From NCBI RefSeq assembly GCF_040545475.1, contig NZ_JBEPMA010000002.1, forward strand, positions 186,001 through 250,000: 64,000 nucleotides of DNA, read 5' to 3'. The first letter of the stretch is position 1, and every line of letters begins with the position of its first letter. Shown here one piece after another: positions 47,182 through 56,763 of this stretch. The stretch is from Peptoniphilus_A olsenii (GTDB lineage Bacteria > Bacillota > Clostridia > Tissierellales > Peptoniphilaceae). A program made the translations under genes and the position numbers. Below the pieces are notes generated by a model. It was not told where the DNA came from. It searched no databases and saw nothing but the letters and a program-made list of their open reading frames with translations.

Positions 47182-48888
47182 TTACTTATAATATTTACCT
47201 ATAGTATTTTTTATTTCTTCTTCAATTTCTTTTAAAAAATTCTCTTTATTTTCCTTACCCTTTGCTATATCACTTAATCTCATTTCCCATTTTGCTGTTG
47301 TCTTTGGAGATTTAAACTCATCTATAACTATAGTAACTAGGTTTAATCCCTTTCTAGTTGATATTAGATTTTTCTTTTCTCTTTTTATATAACCTTTGTA
47401 TATCAAATTTTCTATTATTCCCGCTCTTGTAGCAGGAGTACCAAGTCCTTTTCTCTCAACTTCAACATCCTTAACTAATTCATCATTCCCAGCTATTTCC
47501 ATTGCTTTTAAGAGTGTGTCTTCAGTGAAGTGTTTAGGTGGATTTGTATACTTCTCTTTTATATCTTTATTTTCAATATATAAAAAATCTCCTATTTTTA
47601 CATCAGGAAGTTGTATATCTTCTTTCTTCTTTGATTTATATTCTTCTAAATATTTTGTAAATCCTTCTTCAGCAATTATTTTATAAGTGTTTATAAATTC
47701 AAACCCGTCAAATTCAGCCACTATCTTTGTTGTATTTTCTACAAGAGGATATCCAAAACTTGCATAGAGTTTATTTGTTATAAGTCTATATACTTTGGCT
47801 TCACTTTCCGGGAGATTTGAAATATCCTTATTTAATGAACTTATCGTTGGAATTATTGCATGATGATCTGTAACTTTTTCAGAATTAAAAACTACCTTAA
47901 TTCTTTCTGTGTCAAAATCATTTTTCCCTATAATATTATTTACAGTGCTTTCTATCATGTCTACTGTCAAATATCTTGAATCTGTTCGTGGATAGGTAAT
48001 ATACTTCTTTTCATACAGGCTTTGGGCATAATCTAGGGTTTGTTTTGCACTGTATCCAAAATACTTATTACATTCTCTTTGAAGTGTTGTTAGATCAAAG
48101 GGCAGATTAGGCTTTGTAATCTTCTCTTTTTTAATTACATCGGTTATTTCAATTTTTTCTCCGATTAAATTTTTAAGCTGCTCTGCCACTATCTTGTCAT
48201 CAATTCTATCTGTCGACAGTGTAAATCCATTCATGGAAATCTCCACTGTATAATATTTTTCTTTTTTAAAACTATTTATCTCATCATCTCTATTCACAAT
48301 CATTGATAAAGTTGGTGTTTGTACTCTGCCTACACTATAATTTTCATTATATAGACAGGAGTAAAGTCTACTTATGTTCATTCCAACAAGCCAATCAGCT
48401 ATGGCACGAGCCTTAGCTGAATCAAAAAGATTATCATAATTACTTCCATCTTTTAAGTTGCTAAATCCTTCTTTTATGGAAGAGTCTTCCATTGAGGAAA
48501 TCCAAAGACGTTTCATTTTCTTCTTACAATTTGCCATCATATATACAAGTCTAAAGATAGCTTCTCCTTCTCTACCAGCATCACAAGCATTAATAATGGT
48601 GTCAACTTCATTACTATTCATTAGTCTTTTAAGAATATTAAACTGTTTTTTAGTTGTCTTCGTTACCTCATACTTGTATTCTTTTGGGATAATAGGTAAA
48701 TCTTCAATTCTCCACTTCTTATATCTTTCATCATACACATCAGGATTTGCCATTTGTACTAAATGCCCAACACACCATGAAACAATGTATTCATTCCCCT
48801 CATAATATCCATTATTTCTATTTTTTGCTCCTATAACTTTTGCTATTGATGCTGCAACACTTGGTTTTTCTGCGATTACTAATTTCAT
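47182..48888 (-). CDS. topB: DNA topoisomerase III (TopB-like) of the ICE
   Basis: 568 residues. The TOPRIM domain starts with VIAEKPSVA and has NACDAGREGE (about 99-108). The catalytic Tyr is in YITYPRTDSRY (about 297-307). GRVQTPTLSMIVNRD and ERKGLGTPATRAGI are also typical. It lacks the extended zinc-binding tail of chromosomal enzymes, as usual for ICE and plasmid copies. Type IA topoisomerases decatenate or relax DNA during transfer and replication. AAAGGAGG lies just upstream, and a terminator hairpin sits only about 20 bp before the start, so expression may depend on read-through or on an unseen promoter. Confidence 0.95.
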   Translation of the reverse strand: MKLVIAEKPSVAASIAKVIGAKNRNNGYYEGNEYIVSWCVGHLVQMANPDVYDERYKKWRIEDLPIIPKEYKYEVTKTTKKQFNILKRLMNSNEVDTIINACDAGREGEAIFRLVYMMANCKKKMKRLWISSMEDSSIKEGFSNLKDGSNYDNLFDSAKARAIADWLVGMNISRLYSCLYNENYSVGRVQTPTLSMIVNRDDEINSFKKEKYYTVEISMNGFTLSTDRIDDKIVAEQLKNLIGEKIEITDVIKKEKITKPNLPFDLTTLQRECNKYFGYSAKQTLDYAQSLYEKKYITYPRTDSRYLTVDMIESTVNNIIGKNDFDTERIKVVFNSEKVTDHHAIIPTISSLNKDISNLPESEAKVYRLITNKLYASFGYPLVENTTKIVAEFDGFEFINTYKIIAEEGFTKYLEEYKSKKKEDIQLPDVKIGDFLYIENKDIKEKYTNPPKHFTEDTLLKAMEIAGNDELVKDVEVERKGLGTPATRAGIIENLIYKGYIKREKKNLISTRKGLNLVTIVIDEFKSPKTTAKWEMRLSDIAKGKENKENFLKEIEEEIKNTIGKYYK

Positions 48889-48910
48889 TTTTCCTCCTTT
48901 AATTTTTTAA

Positions 48911-48945
48911 TAAAAAAATGAGAGATTAAATTTTCAATCCCTCAT
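48911..48945 (-). terminator. Terminator/attenuator immediately upstream of topB
   Basis: Minus-strand ATGAGGGATT-GAAAATTT-AATCTCTCAT (one G-U pair) followed by seven T. It ends the transcript of the DUF4366 side and leaves about 20 bp to the topB start. Confidence 0.75.
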
Positions 48946-48957
48946 CTTTTTATAGCT

Positions 48958-49098
48958 CTACTGATTTTTTATTTTTTCTATAATATTTATTCCATTATAT
49001 ATTACATCTTCAAACTTTATGTCTCTAACATAAAGATTTTTCTTCGAATAAGAATTCCATCTGTATAAAAAAGCTTGATCCGTTTTTAGCATTCTCAT
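48958..49098 (-). CDS. Small hypothetical protein or 3' gene remnant, 46 codons
   Basis: A frame from ATG 49098 to TAG 48958 encodes MRMLKTDQAFLYRWNSYSKK followed by about 25 more residues with a protein-like, charged composition. The frame is open about 11 codons further upstream and is then closed by a TAA. No ribosome site is evident, so this may be the tail of a lost gene. It lies in the 416-bp gap between DUF4366 and topB; I see nothing else in that gap apart from the terminator. Confidence 0.3.
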   Translation of the reverse strand: MRMLKTDQAFLYRWNSYSKKNLYVRDIKFEDVIYNGINIIEKIKNQ

Positions 49099-49304
49099 TA
49101 AACTTATGATTTTATCTATATCAAATTCTTAATTATACAATCAATCATTTCAACTTAGCTTTACTTATATATTAAGTTTGTGCTGTCGTTTTGTTCATCG
49201 TTTTTTATTAAAGTTCCAGAATTCTAATTGTACTTTTTTTATAAATTTACACGATAATTAAGTTTATTGTTGTCCTTAATCTACTGCTTAAATCATTGAG
49301 AAGA

Positions 49305-50183
49305 TTAAAATTCATCTTCATCTGGAATAATTTCTGTATCTTCCTTATCTTCAAGATCATAATCCTCCCCTTCAGATTCATAATCATCTTCTAATTCATT
49401 ATAATCTTGCTCCTCTTCAAAACTTTCCTCTTCATTTTTTTTATAGATTTTGAAGTAATATCCTGCACCCATTACACCAACAATAATTAAACCCATAAAT
49501 AAATAAAGTCCTACCCCTGATTTCTTTTCTTCTTTCTCCTCTTTCTTCGGTTTTTCCTCCACCGGTTCTTCTTTTTTCACTACTTCTTCTTTTGGCTTTA
49601 CTTCACTTTCTCCTTCAATCATATTTAGTAGATCTTGTTCTCCAACTTCTGTTAGTAATTGTACATTTTCTTGATTTTCCGAATGATCTACAATGAGGTG
49701 CATAGTTTTTCCACTCTTTGTTTGAAAGGTTAAAAATTGTCTAACATCTATTGGATTTTCCTTTTTTTCATCTCTTGATGTTTGATTTTCTACTTTCGGT
49801 GTAATATCCTGTCCATTTTTATCTACATTTTCTATAACTGTTCCTCTTGCCTTATTTTCTTTTGTAGCTAATGGATTAATTGCTTTAGTATTGCCACCTT
49901 TAACAAGTTTAGATGGCTTTTCTTTTTTATCTACTTGCTCATTTTTTATGTTATTTTCTTGTATTTTCGGCACTTCCTGATAAGGAATTTTTTGACTCTC
50001 ATTAGATGGTTCATATACATCTTCATCAAATAAGCTTTCTAATTCTTTACTTTTTTCTGGCAAATAAATATCATTTGACTGATTTTTTATTTCATTATCA
50101 TTGCTCTTAGCTATGGATATGCTTGGCATACTTAATAGTAAAAGGAGTAGCACTAAGGCTACCCCTAATCTTTTTTTCTTCAT
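49305..50183 (-). CDS. DUF4366-type membrane protein of Tn1549-like ICEs
   Basis: 292 residues: signal peptide (MKKKRLGVALVLLLLLLSMP), a long polar extracellular part with a conserved core around 145-190 (FLTFQTKSGKTMHLIVDHSE), a membrane segment (about 232-250) and a very acidic C-terminal tail. This architecture is characteristic of DUF4366 proteins encoded next to topB and the NlpC hydrolase in this ICE family. Its function is unknown; a role in the cell-surface part of the transfer apparatus is inferred from position. It follows the surface-protein gene by 15 bp. Confidence 0.8.
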   Translation of the reverse strand: MKKKRLGVALVLLLLLLSMPSISIAKSNDNEIKNQSNDIYLPEKSKELESLFDEDVYEPSNESQKIPYQEVPKIQENNIKNEQVDKKEKPSKLVKGGNTKAINPLATKENKARGTVIENVDKNGQDITPKVENQTSRDEKKENPIDVRQFLTFQTKSGKTMHLIVDHSENQENVQLLTEVGEQDLLNMIEGESEVKPKEEVVKKEEPVEEKPKKEEKEEKKSGVGLYLFMGLIIVGVMGAGYYFKIYKKNEEESFEEEQDYNELEDDYESEGEDYDLEDKEDTEIIPDEDEF

Positions 50184-50198
50184 AGTTATCTCCTTTTC

Positions 50199-52553
50199 TT
50201 ACTTTATATTCTTAAAGACATAAACTGCCTTTCTGCTATTATCCCATTCTATACTTTGATCTTTTTCATCTCTTATATCCCCACAGCTTGCATTAAAAGC
50301 TTTAGCTATATTGGAAATAGATGCGTGAATTCTTCCATTTATAATTACAGGTTTAGTGTCAGAATGATAAATGTTTCCTTGACTATCTTTCATAACACCA
50401 GTATCTATATTTAATCTTAGAGTTTTTTTAGGTAAGGCTGTATTTTCTTTATTTGAAAAGATTGCCTCTCTCTTACTATCATCATATTCTACATTAAACC
50501 CAAGAGTATAGGATGCATATCTAACAGGTAGCATAATGCGATTATCCTTAATATATGCTTTTACATCCATATACACAGTAGTTTTCTTTCCATCTTTTAT
50601 AATATTATAAAAGTTTTTGTCTACTTGAAAAACTGCAAATTCTTTTTCATCTTTAACTTGTTTTTTGTCCAATTGTTTATCTTGCTCTTTCATCTTGTTA
50701 AGATCAAATTGATTTAGAATGTTCTTGTCATCAGCTTTCAAAAGTTCATCCCACTTCTTATCTTGAGATTTCTTATCTTCTTTCTTTTCTTTGTTTTCTT
50801 TTTGGAGTTTTAGAAGTTCATCTAATTTTTTAGATAAGTCTTGATTTAGATTTTTATCTTTTTCATCTTTATTTTGTTTTTCAAGTTCTTCTTTCGATTT
50901 TTTATTTGCTTCCTCGATTAACTTCTTTGCTTCTTCAATTTTCTTATCTAATTCTTCTTTTAGCTTTTTAATTTCTTCTTCAGAAGCTTTTTGTTTTTCT
51001 TCTAACCCTTTAATCTTCTCTTCTAATTCTTTTTTCGTATTTTCAGAAGATTCTTTTAAACTATCAATAGCCTTTTGAAGCTCTTCAATTTTCTTACAAC
51101 ATTCTGACTTAGAATTTTCTGTTTCTTTCTTTTTAGACTCGAGGTCTTTTATCTTAGTATCTTTTTCATCAAGAGCTTTTTCTAAGTCCTTAATTCTATT
51201 ATCTTTATCTTCAATTTCTTTAGTCTTCTTTGCAAGTTTCCCTTCTAAAGACTCAAGCTTTTCTTGCATTTCTTTGATTTTATTATCGTTTTTGTCGGTC
51301 TTTTCTTTTTCAGATTCTAACTCCCATTTTGTAGATGAATAATCTTCTTTTAGTTTTGCATTTTCATCTTGTAATCTTTTTAATTCATCTTTAAGCTGAG
51401 TAATTTCTGCTATTAGTTCATCATTGTTAGAATTTTTAAGTTCCTCAATTTCTTTATTCAATTGAGCAATCTTATTGTCTTTATCTCTAAGCTCTTCTTC
51501 TAACTTAGCCTTTTCTTGTTTTAGTTTCTCTCCATTATCTTTGCAAGATTCTAATTTTTCTTTTAATTCATCTATCTTTGATTGGTCTTCTTGTTTCTTA
51601 TCATTTAAATCTTTGATCTGATTTTCTAAATCCTTAATGTTTTTAGTTAAATCATCAATCTTACTGTCCTTTTCATCAATATCTTGTCCTGTTAGATCTG
51701 TTTGAGTATCAATGGAATACTTATTTGGATTGTAAATTGTCATCTTTCCTTGATACATATCATTATTATAATCAAATTCAAGTTCAACACTATCTACATT
51801 CTTATCAAAGACAAACTCTCCATTTTCATAACTTAATCCATTAGGAATAGATTTAAATCCTTGATTTCCGTTGAAACCAAAATGATTTTCGTAAAACGGA
51901 TTTTGTTTTGGTCTATATTCAACTTCTTGATTATGGAATACTCCCTTACTGTTAATATTTGGATTGCCTAAAACTTTTATAGTATGCAATTTATTTCTTG
52001 AAAAAGCATACTGTTCAATTGTCTTCACAGACTTCGGTATAGTTATTTCTTGGAGGTTATTTCTTTCAAAAGCATTATGTTCAATATTTACCAAAGTATC
52101 AGGTAAAGTCACTTCTCTAAGTCCACAATTGAAAAATGCTAAACCACCAAGATAAGTTAGACTATTTGATAGTTTTACCTCGTCTATACTTGCTTCGTAA
52201 AAGGCAGCATAACCTAAATGCTTAACAGAATCAGGAATAATTACTTTATCCCAATGTTTGCCACGTCCAAATTCTCTTTTATATCTAAGTTCATCGTTTG
52301 AATGACTTAAAGAATAATTTCCATTTATATATTTCGTTCCTTCAGGAAATACTAGAATATTTGTCTTCTCTTTCTTTTCTAAGCCTTTATCACTAAAGGC
52401 AATTATATTTCCCTCAGAGGAATACATAAAATCATCTTCCGTCCACTCCACCTTATCATCTGTTTTTGCATATACAGGACTTACAGCAACTATATTCACT
52501 AGACTTACAAGTAGCATCATTACAGCTAAAATCCCACTGGTTATTTTTTTCAT
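50199..52553 (-). CDS. Secreted surface protein: leucine-rich repeats, long coiled coil, stalk-like C-terminus
   Basis: 784 residues. A signal peptide ends near VYAKT (about 30). About 100-205 contains BspA/LRR_5-type repeats (LSNSLTYLGGLAFFNC, LPDTLVNIEHNAF, IPKSVKTIEQYAF). About 275-620 is an unbroken Lys/Glu-rich coiled coil. About 650-784 resembles a copper-amine-oxidase N-terminal-type (stalk) domain (IMLPVRYASYTLGFNVEYD ... GRIHASISNIAKAF). No sortase motif or membrane anchor is visible at the end. Its start overlaps the DUF4315 gene by 4 bp, so it belongs to the transfer operon. A role in mating-pair adhesion is inferred. Confidence 0.82.
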   Translation of the reverse strand: MKKITSGILAVMMLLVSLVNIVAVSPVYAKTDDKVEWTEDDFMYSSEGNIIAFSDKGLEKKEKTNILVFPEGTKYINGNYSLSHSNDELRYKREFGRGKHWDKVIIPDSVKHLGYAAFYEASIDEVKLSNSLTYLGGLAFFNCGLREVTLPDTLVNIEHNAFERNNLQEITIPKSVKTIEQYAFSRNKLHTIKVLGNPNINSKGVFHNQEVEYRPKQNPFYENHFGFNGNQGFKSIPNGLSYENGEFVFDKNVDSVELEFDYNNDMYQGKMTIYNPNKYSIDTQTDLTGQDIDEKDSKIDDLTKNIKDLENQIKDLNDKKQEDQSKIDELKEKLESCKDNGEKLKQEKAKLEEELRDKDNKIAQLNKEIEELKNSNNDELIAEITQLKDELKRLQDENAKLKEDYSSTKWELESEKEKTDKNDNKIKEMQEKLESLEGKLAKKTKEIEDKDNRIKDLEKALDEKDTKIKDLESKKKETENSKSECCKKIEELQKAIDSLKESSENTKKELEEKIKGLEEKQKASEEEIKKLKEELDKKIEEAKKLIEEANKKSKEELEKQNKDEKDKNLNQDLSKKLDELLKLQKENKEKKEDKKSQDKKWDELLKADDKNILNQFDLNKMKEQDKQLDKKQVKDEKEFAVFQVDKNFYNIIKDGKKTTVYMDVKAYIKDNRIMLPVRYASYTLGFNVEYDDSKREAIFSNKENTALPKKTLRLNIDTGVMKDSQGNIYHSDTKPVIINGRIHASISNIAKAFNASCGDIRDEKDQSIEWDNSRKAVYVFKNIK

Positions 52554-52807
52554 AAATTTTCCTCACTTTCATTTGTATCTTTTCTTTTAAGTTCTTGTCT
52601 TTCTCTATTTTCTTCTTCCTTATTTTTTCTAACAATAAATAAAAATTCATCAAGAGATATTTTTCTACTTCGAAATTCCTTGATGACCTCTAAATTTTCT
52701 ATTTCTTCTTGTTCCTCTGCTAATAACTGAAGTTCTATTTCAATTTCTTCTTTTTTCTTTCTTAAATTCTTCTGTTTTTCTATGTTTCTGATTAATTTTT
52801 TATTCAT
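52550..52807 (-). CDS. DUF4315-type small coiled-coil protein
   Basis: 85 residues, almost entirely charged and helical (KLIRNIEKQKNLRKKKEEIE ... ISLDEFLFIVRKNKEEE). It matches in size, composition and position the DUF4315 proteins encoded between the NlpC/P60 and DUF4366 genes of Tn1549-like ICEs. It overlaps the surface-protein gene by 4 bp. Function unknown; probably cytoplasmic. Confidence 0.75.
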   Translation of the reverse strand: MNKKLIRNIEKQKNLRKKKEEIEIELQLLAEEQEEIENLEVIKEFRSRKISLDEFLFIVRKNKEEENRERQELKRKDTNESEENL

Positions 52808-52824
52808 AGATTTTTACTCCCCCC

Positions 52825-55788
52825 TTATTTTGGTCTACCAAAGGAATAGAAGTGATTTTTCCAATACCTTGAGTTTATACTGGTATATTGGATAGGATCT
52901 CCTGCATGGAGCATCATTCCATTTCCGGCATATATTCCTACGTGAGAAATTGGCGTACCAGAATTATATGTGCCTTTAAAGAAAATAATATCCCCAGGTT
53001 TTGCCTCGCTTGGAGATATTGGATTACAATAATTTTTATAAATAAGCCAAGCTGTAGTTCTTGGCATTCTCTTTACACCAGACTTGGTAAATGACCAACA
53101 TACAAAACCTGAACAGTCAAAGTTAGATGGTCCACTTGCTCCAAACACATATCTTTTGCCTATATGTTTTTCTGCTTCATTAAATAAGGCTTTGGCAGTT
53201 TCAGAATCAAAAGCAAGACCGGGATTTCCAAAGTTTGGATTGTCTATAATCTCTCCCAAGTTCCCATAGCTTGATCCAAAATATCCACTCATATTTCCCT
53301 GACTATCAAGTAAAGCTAAATAATGAGCCATATTTGTTTCATAGTTTGCAAATTCTTCTCTTGCTATTTCATCAATACTTTTCTTTTTTATAGTTAATGT
53401 TAGAATTCTATAGGTATATGGATTTCCTTCACTGTCATATTTTGTAATAGACTTTGAAGTATATTTTTTCTCATACATTTGATTAAATAGTTTTTTTAAT
53501 TCCTTTTGTATCTCTTCAACCGACTTAATCTCTCCATATCTTGCTGTTAAATAGCTAAAAAGCTCGTGTAGATCATGACCAACAGAATCTCCTTTTATAT
53601 GATATTCATCATAATTTGGATAGTTTTCTTTAATACTATCTATTTCATCTTGTAAGGCATATTCATAACTTGTAAATTCATTATTAATATCCATTAAAAC
53701 TTCTTCTTTTGATAGATAGCTTGTAGCTATAACATTACTTGTTAATCCTGAAGTAAGACTGCCAACATTGCTAATTCCTTGAAATAGCATAAAAAAAAGT
53801 CCTAAAATACAAAGGGCAATTAAAATTTGCTTATATCCTTTGTTTTTTAAAACTTCCAATGTTTTCTTTCCAATATTAGCGAAAGATTTCTTTATTCTAT
53901 TTACTAAACCTTCCCCGTGTTTCTTCCTAAAATCTCTCTGAAACTTCTTTTTCATAAAAAATCGATTCAATTTATTAGAGTTTTGATAAGCTTTAGTCTT
54001 CTTCAATTCTTCAAAATTTCTTTGAAAGAGGAGTTTACTTTCTTTCTTATAAATTTTTCCTTCTAAAGATTTTATTTTTCTTTGAGTTTTTAAAGGTTTT
54101 TTTCTTCTAAAATGGCTAATTTCTCTACCTACAACTTCGGTAGTTCTACTAAGCTTATAAGCAGCGTTAACGCCTGCATTATCATCTTTCCCACTATATA
54201 GATAGTTTGCCGTCATAGCACTCGCAAAAGTAATAGGTTTTTCTAAACCCGCTTTTTTTGACTTTTTCTTATCCTTAATTAACTCTTTTTCCTTTTTATT
54301 CTTTTTCTCATATAGTTTTGATATTTTATCTTCCTTTTTATAAAACTTATCTTTTTCACTTTTGTTATCTTTTTTAGAATGGAATTTAGTTTTATTTTTT
54401 GTATCTACCTTATTTTTTTCAGATACATTTTTAGAATCCTGTACTTCTTTTTTTGTCCTGGTGTATTCTTTCTTTGGATCAAAGTTGCTTTTCTTTATAG
54501 TATTATCAAAAGCGTCTTTTATTTGTCTTTTCTTTCCCTTGTTTTTATTAGAAATTCCACTATGATTTAAATCAAGTTCATCTGCTTCAAGATTCTCATT
54601 TTTTATTACGTTTTTTTCCTGTTTGAAGATTTCTTTTTTCGTGCCTATTTTTTCTTGATTCTTTTTATTTATATTATATTTATCTTTATTTTTTTCAGAT
54701 TCACTTTTAAATCCTTCAGATAGGCTATCCTGTCTAAATTTCCCACTAGAAACCCTACCCATTAGCATATTTTTTTCTTCTAAATTTCTAACTTTGCCTT
54801 TGAAATATTTGCTATTTTGTTTTTTATTAGTATTCAGGTCTTGAATTATTTTTTTATCTTCTTCATTTGCCTTATATGATAGGTCTTTTCTTTTAAACTT
54901 CCCATTTAAAGATTTTAATTCTGCTTTTTCTCCTTTGTCCTTAAACTGACTTTGAGATTGGTAAAGTTTTTTAAAGGTGTTTTTTTGAAAGCTTTCTTTC
55001 CCTTTCTTACCAAGAATAGAATAACCATCCCATTTTTTTCTTTGCACATCAGAAGATGGTGAATACTTATAGTCATCTCTTGTATCCCTATAGGATACAT
55101 TGCTATCACTAAAGTTAATGTCATAGCGATCTATGACACCATCATTATCTGAGTCCTGTGATAATGGATCATATGTTGAACTTACCTCTCTATTAAAATT
55201 CTTATCTTCTTTTCTAAATCTCCTTATTTTTTTCTCTTGCACGCCATTAAAACTTTCACTCTCAACGTTTTTCTTCCATTTTAAATTACTATTCCTCTTG
55301 TAATTTTTTTGGGGAGAAGTGCTACTTTTTATATTAGAGCTAGTTGAATTTGGTCTATCATTAAAATCTCCTTTAAAGTTACTTAGCCTGTATTCTGTTT
55401 CTTGCCCGTGATATTCACCATATCTACTTTCCTCATTTTCTTCCATTTTTCTATGCTGCTGTTGCGAATATTCTGGCTGATATTCATTATGATAGAAAGT
55501 TTCTGAAAATTTTTCCTCATGGTTTTTTCTTTGTCTTCTTCCTCTATTTGACTTATCTTTTTCGCTGAGTAAATCCTGACTATTTTCTTGCAAATGAGAT
55601 GAATAATACTTAGAGTTTTCATCATTATTGTCTATGTTATTCCTGCTTTTTACTTTATTAATTTCTTTTTTTGAAAAATCTGATGTTCTCTCTGTACTAC
55701 TGAATTTTTCATTGCTTTCTTCTTTCTTTTCTGATATAAGTTTGGTCTTTGGTACATCTCTTGGGTTTACTTTCCCTTTCTTTTTCAT
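52825..55788 (-). CDS. NlpC/P60 cell-wall hydrolase of the transfer apparatus, with long charged N-terminus
   Basis: 987 residues. The first about 640 are low-complexity and rich in Lys/Asp/Ser, and contain a calcium-type motif DSDNDGVIDRYD (about 210-221). One membrane segment lies at about 650-672. After a linker, a C-terminal NlpC/P60 domain (about 865-987) has the catalytic Cys in FDCSGFV (about 890) and His in SHVGIYAGNGMMLHAG (about 944). Such hydrolases open peptidoglycan for the conjugation channel. The very long N-terminus is on the cytoplasmic side by topology and could bind other transfer proteins. The gene lies 9 bp after the methyltransferase gene. Confidence 0.9.
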   Translation of the reverse strand: MKKKGKVNPRDVPKTKLISEKKEESNEKFSSTERTSDFSKKEINKVKSRNNIDNNDENSKYYSSHLQENSQDLLSEKDKSNRGRRQRKNHEEKFSETFYHNEYQPEYSQQQHRKMEENEESRYGEYHGQETEYRLSNFKGDFNDRPNSTSSNIKSSTSPQKNYKRNSNLKWKKNVESESFNGVQEKKIRRFRKEDKNFNREVSSTYDPLSQDSDNDGVIDRYDINFSDSNVSYRDTRDDYKYSPSSDVQRKKWDGYSILGKKGKESFQKNTFKKLYQSQSQFKDKGEKAELKSLNGKFKRKDLSYKANEEDKKIIQDLNTNKKQNSKYFKGKVRNLEEKNMLMGRVSSGKFRQDSLSEGFKSESEKNKDKYNINKKNQEKIGTKKEIFKQEKNVIKNENLEADELDLNHSGISNKNKGKKRQIKDAFDNTIKKSNFDPKKEYTRTKKEVQDSKNVSEKNKVDTKNKTKFHSKKDNKSEKDKFYKKEDKISKLYEKKNKKEKELIKDKKKSKKAGLEKPITFASAMTANYLYSGKDDNAGVNAAYKLSRTTEVVGREISHFRRKKPLKTQRKIKSLEGKIYKKESKLLFQRNFEELKKTKAYQNSNKLNRFFMKKKFQRDFRKKHGEGLVNRIKKSFANIGKKTLEVLKNKGYKQILIALCILGLFFMLFQGISNVGSLTSGLTSNVIATSYLSKEEVLMDINNEFTSYEYALQDEIDSIKENYPNYDEYHIKGDSVGHDLHELFSYLTARYGEIKSVEEIQKELKKLFNQMYEKKYTSKSITKYDSEGNPYTYRILTLTIKKKSIDEIAREEFANYETNMAHYLALLDSQGNMSGYFGSSYGNLGEIIDNPNFGNPGLAFDSETAKALFNEAEKHIGKRYVFGASGPSNFDCSGFVCWSFTKSGVKRMPRTTAWLIYKNYCNPISPSEAKPGDIIFFKGTYNSGTPISHVGIYAGNGMMLHAGDPIQYTSINSRYWKNHFYSFGRPK

Positions 55789-55797
55789 ATATACCTC

Positions 55798-56763
55798 CTA
55801 TTTCATATTTTTCTCTATCCTTTCTTTAGCTATTTGACAGTAGTCTTTGTTTATGTCAATTCCAATATATTCTCTGTCCATCCTAATAGCTACCATTCCA
55901 ACAGTTCCTGAACCCATAAAAGGATCAAGAATTAAGCCTTTTTTAGGACATCCTGCTTTTATACAAAGTTCTACCAGTTTTGGTGGAAATACCGCATAGT
56001 GTTTTCCTTTAAACGCACTGGTGTTAATAGTCCAAATATCTCTATTGTTTCTAAACTTAGGGACATTATCTCCTATATATTCTCCATACTCTCTTGCTTC
56101 ATTTATGCTCTGTCTTTTAGCTCCTGTGCCTTCTTGTAAATACTTATTATTCTTTCCTCTTGCCCTCATATATCTTTTCTTGCTTATTTCTTTTATTGGT
56201 TCTTTCATAGCGTCAAAGTCATAGAAATACTTTCTTGCTTTTGATAGTAGAAAGATATGTTCATAGGACCTTGATGGTCTATCTCTACAAGACTCAGGCA
56301 TGGCATTTTCCTTATGCCAAATAATATCGCTTCGTAAATACCAACCGTCCTCTCTTAATTTTAAAGCTAGTTGCCAAGGTATCCCCATTAAGTCTTTTGC
56401 CTTGTAGCCACTGAGTTTTTCTGTAATAGACTCTTTTTGACCACTTCTTCCTTCTATGTTTTTAGGATCTTTATATTCTTTTTTGCTTCTTGTACCTGCA
56501 TAAGAATCTCCAATAACTACCCAAAGTGTTCCTTCTTTTTTTAATACTCTTTTTACTTCTCTAAAGACTTCAATTAATTTATTTAAATATTCCTCCGGAC
56601 TTTCTTCTCTTCCAATTTGTCCTTCTGCTTTATAATCTCTAAGTCCATAATATGGAGGAGATGTAATACAGCAATCAAATATTTTATCTGGAAATTCCTT
56701 TAGAGCAGAAATTGCATCTAAATTAATAATATAGTTAGTTTTTAACTTCTCTCTGTCTATCAA
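55798..56763 (-). CDS. Beta-class DNA methyltransferase (N4-cytosine/N6-adenine)
   Basis: 321 residues. The catalytic motif TSPPYYGLRDY (about 34-44) comes first and the SAM motif DPFMGSGTVG (about 285-294) near the C-terminus, the beta-class order. SPPY favours N4-cytosine, but N6-adenine activity is possible. It overlaps the end of virB4 by 29 bp, so it is part of the transfer operon. No restriction endonuclease is nearby, so a solitary, anti-restriction role (protecting the element in new hosts) is likely. Confidence 0.9.
   Translation of the reverse strand: MIDREKLKTNYIINLDAISALKEFPDKIFDCCITSPPYYGLRDYKAEGQIGREESPEEYLNKLIEVFREVKRVLKKEGTLWVVIGDSYAGTRSKKEYKDPKNIEGRSGQKESITEKLSGYKAKDLMGIPWQLALKLREDGWYLRSDIIWHKENAMPESCRDRPSRSYEHIFLLSKARKYFYDFDAMKEPIKEISKKRYMRARGKNNKYLQEGTGAKRQSINEAREYGEYIGDNVPKFRNNRDIWTINTSAFKGKHYAVFPPKLVELCIKAGCPKKGLILDPFMGSGTVGMVAIRMDREYIGIDINKDYCQIAKERIEKNMK

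Noticed and set aside
54362..54570. Plus-strand hydrophobic frames in the NlpC/P60 gene that look like membrane proteins
   Set aside because: They are reverse complements of lysine-rich codons (AAA/AAG read as TTT/CTT), a common artefact here.
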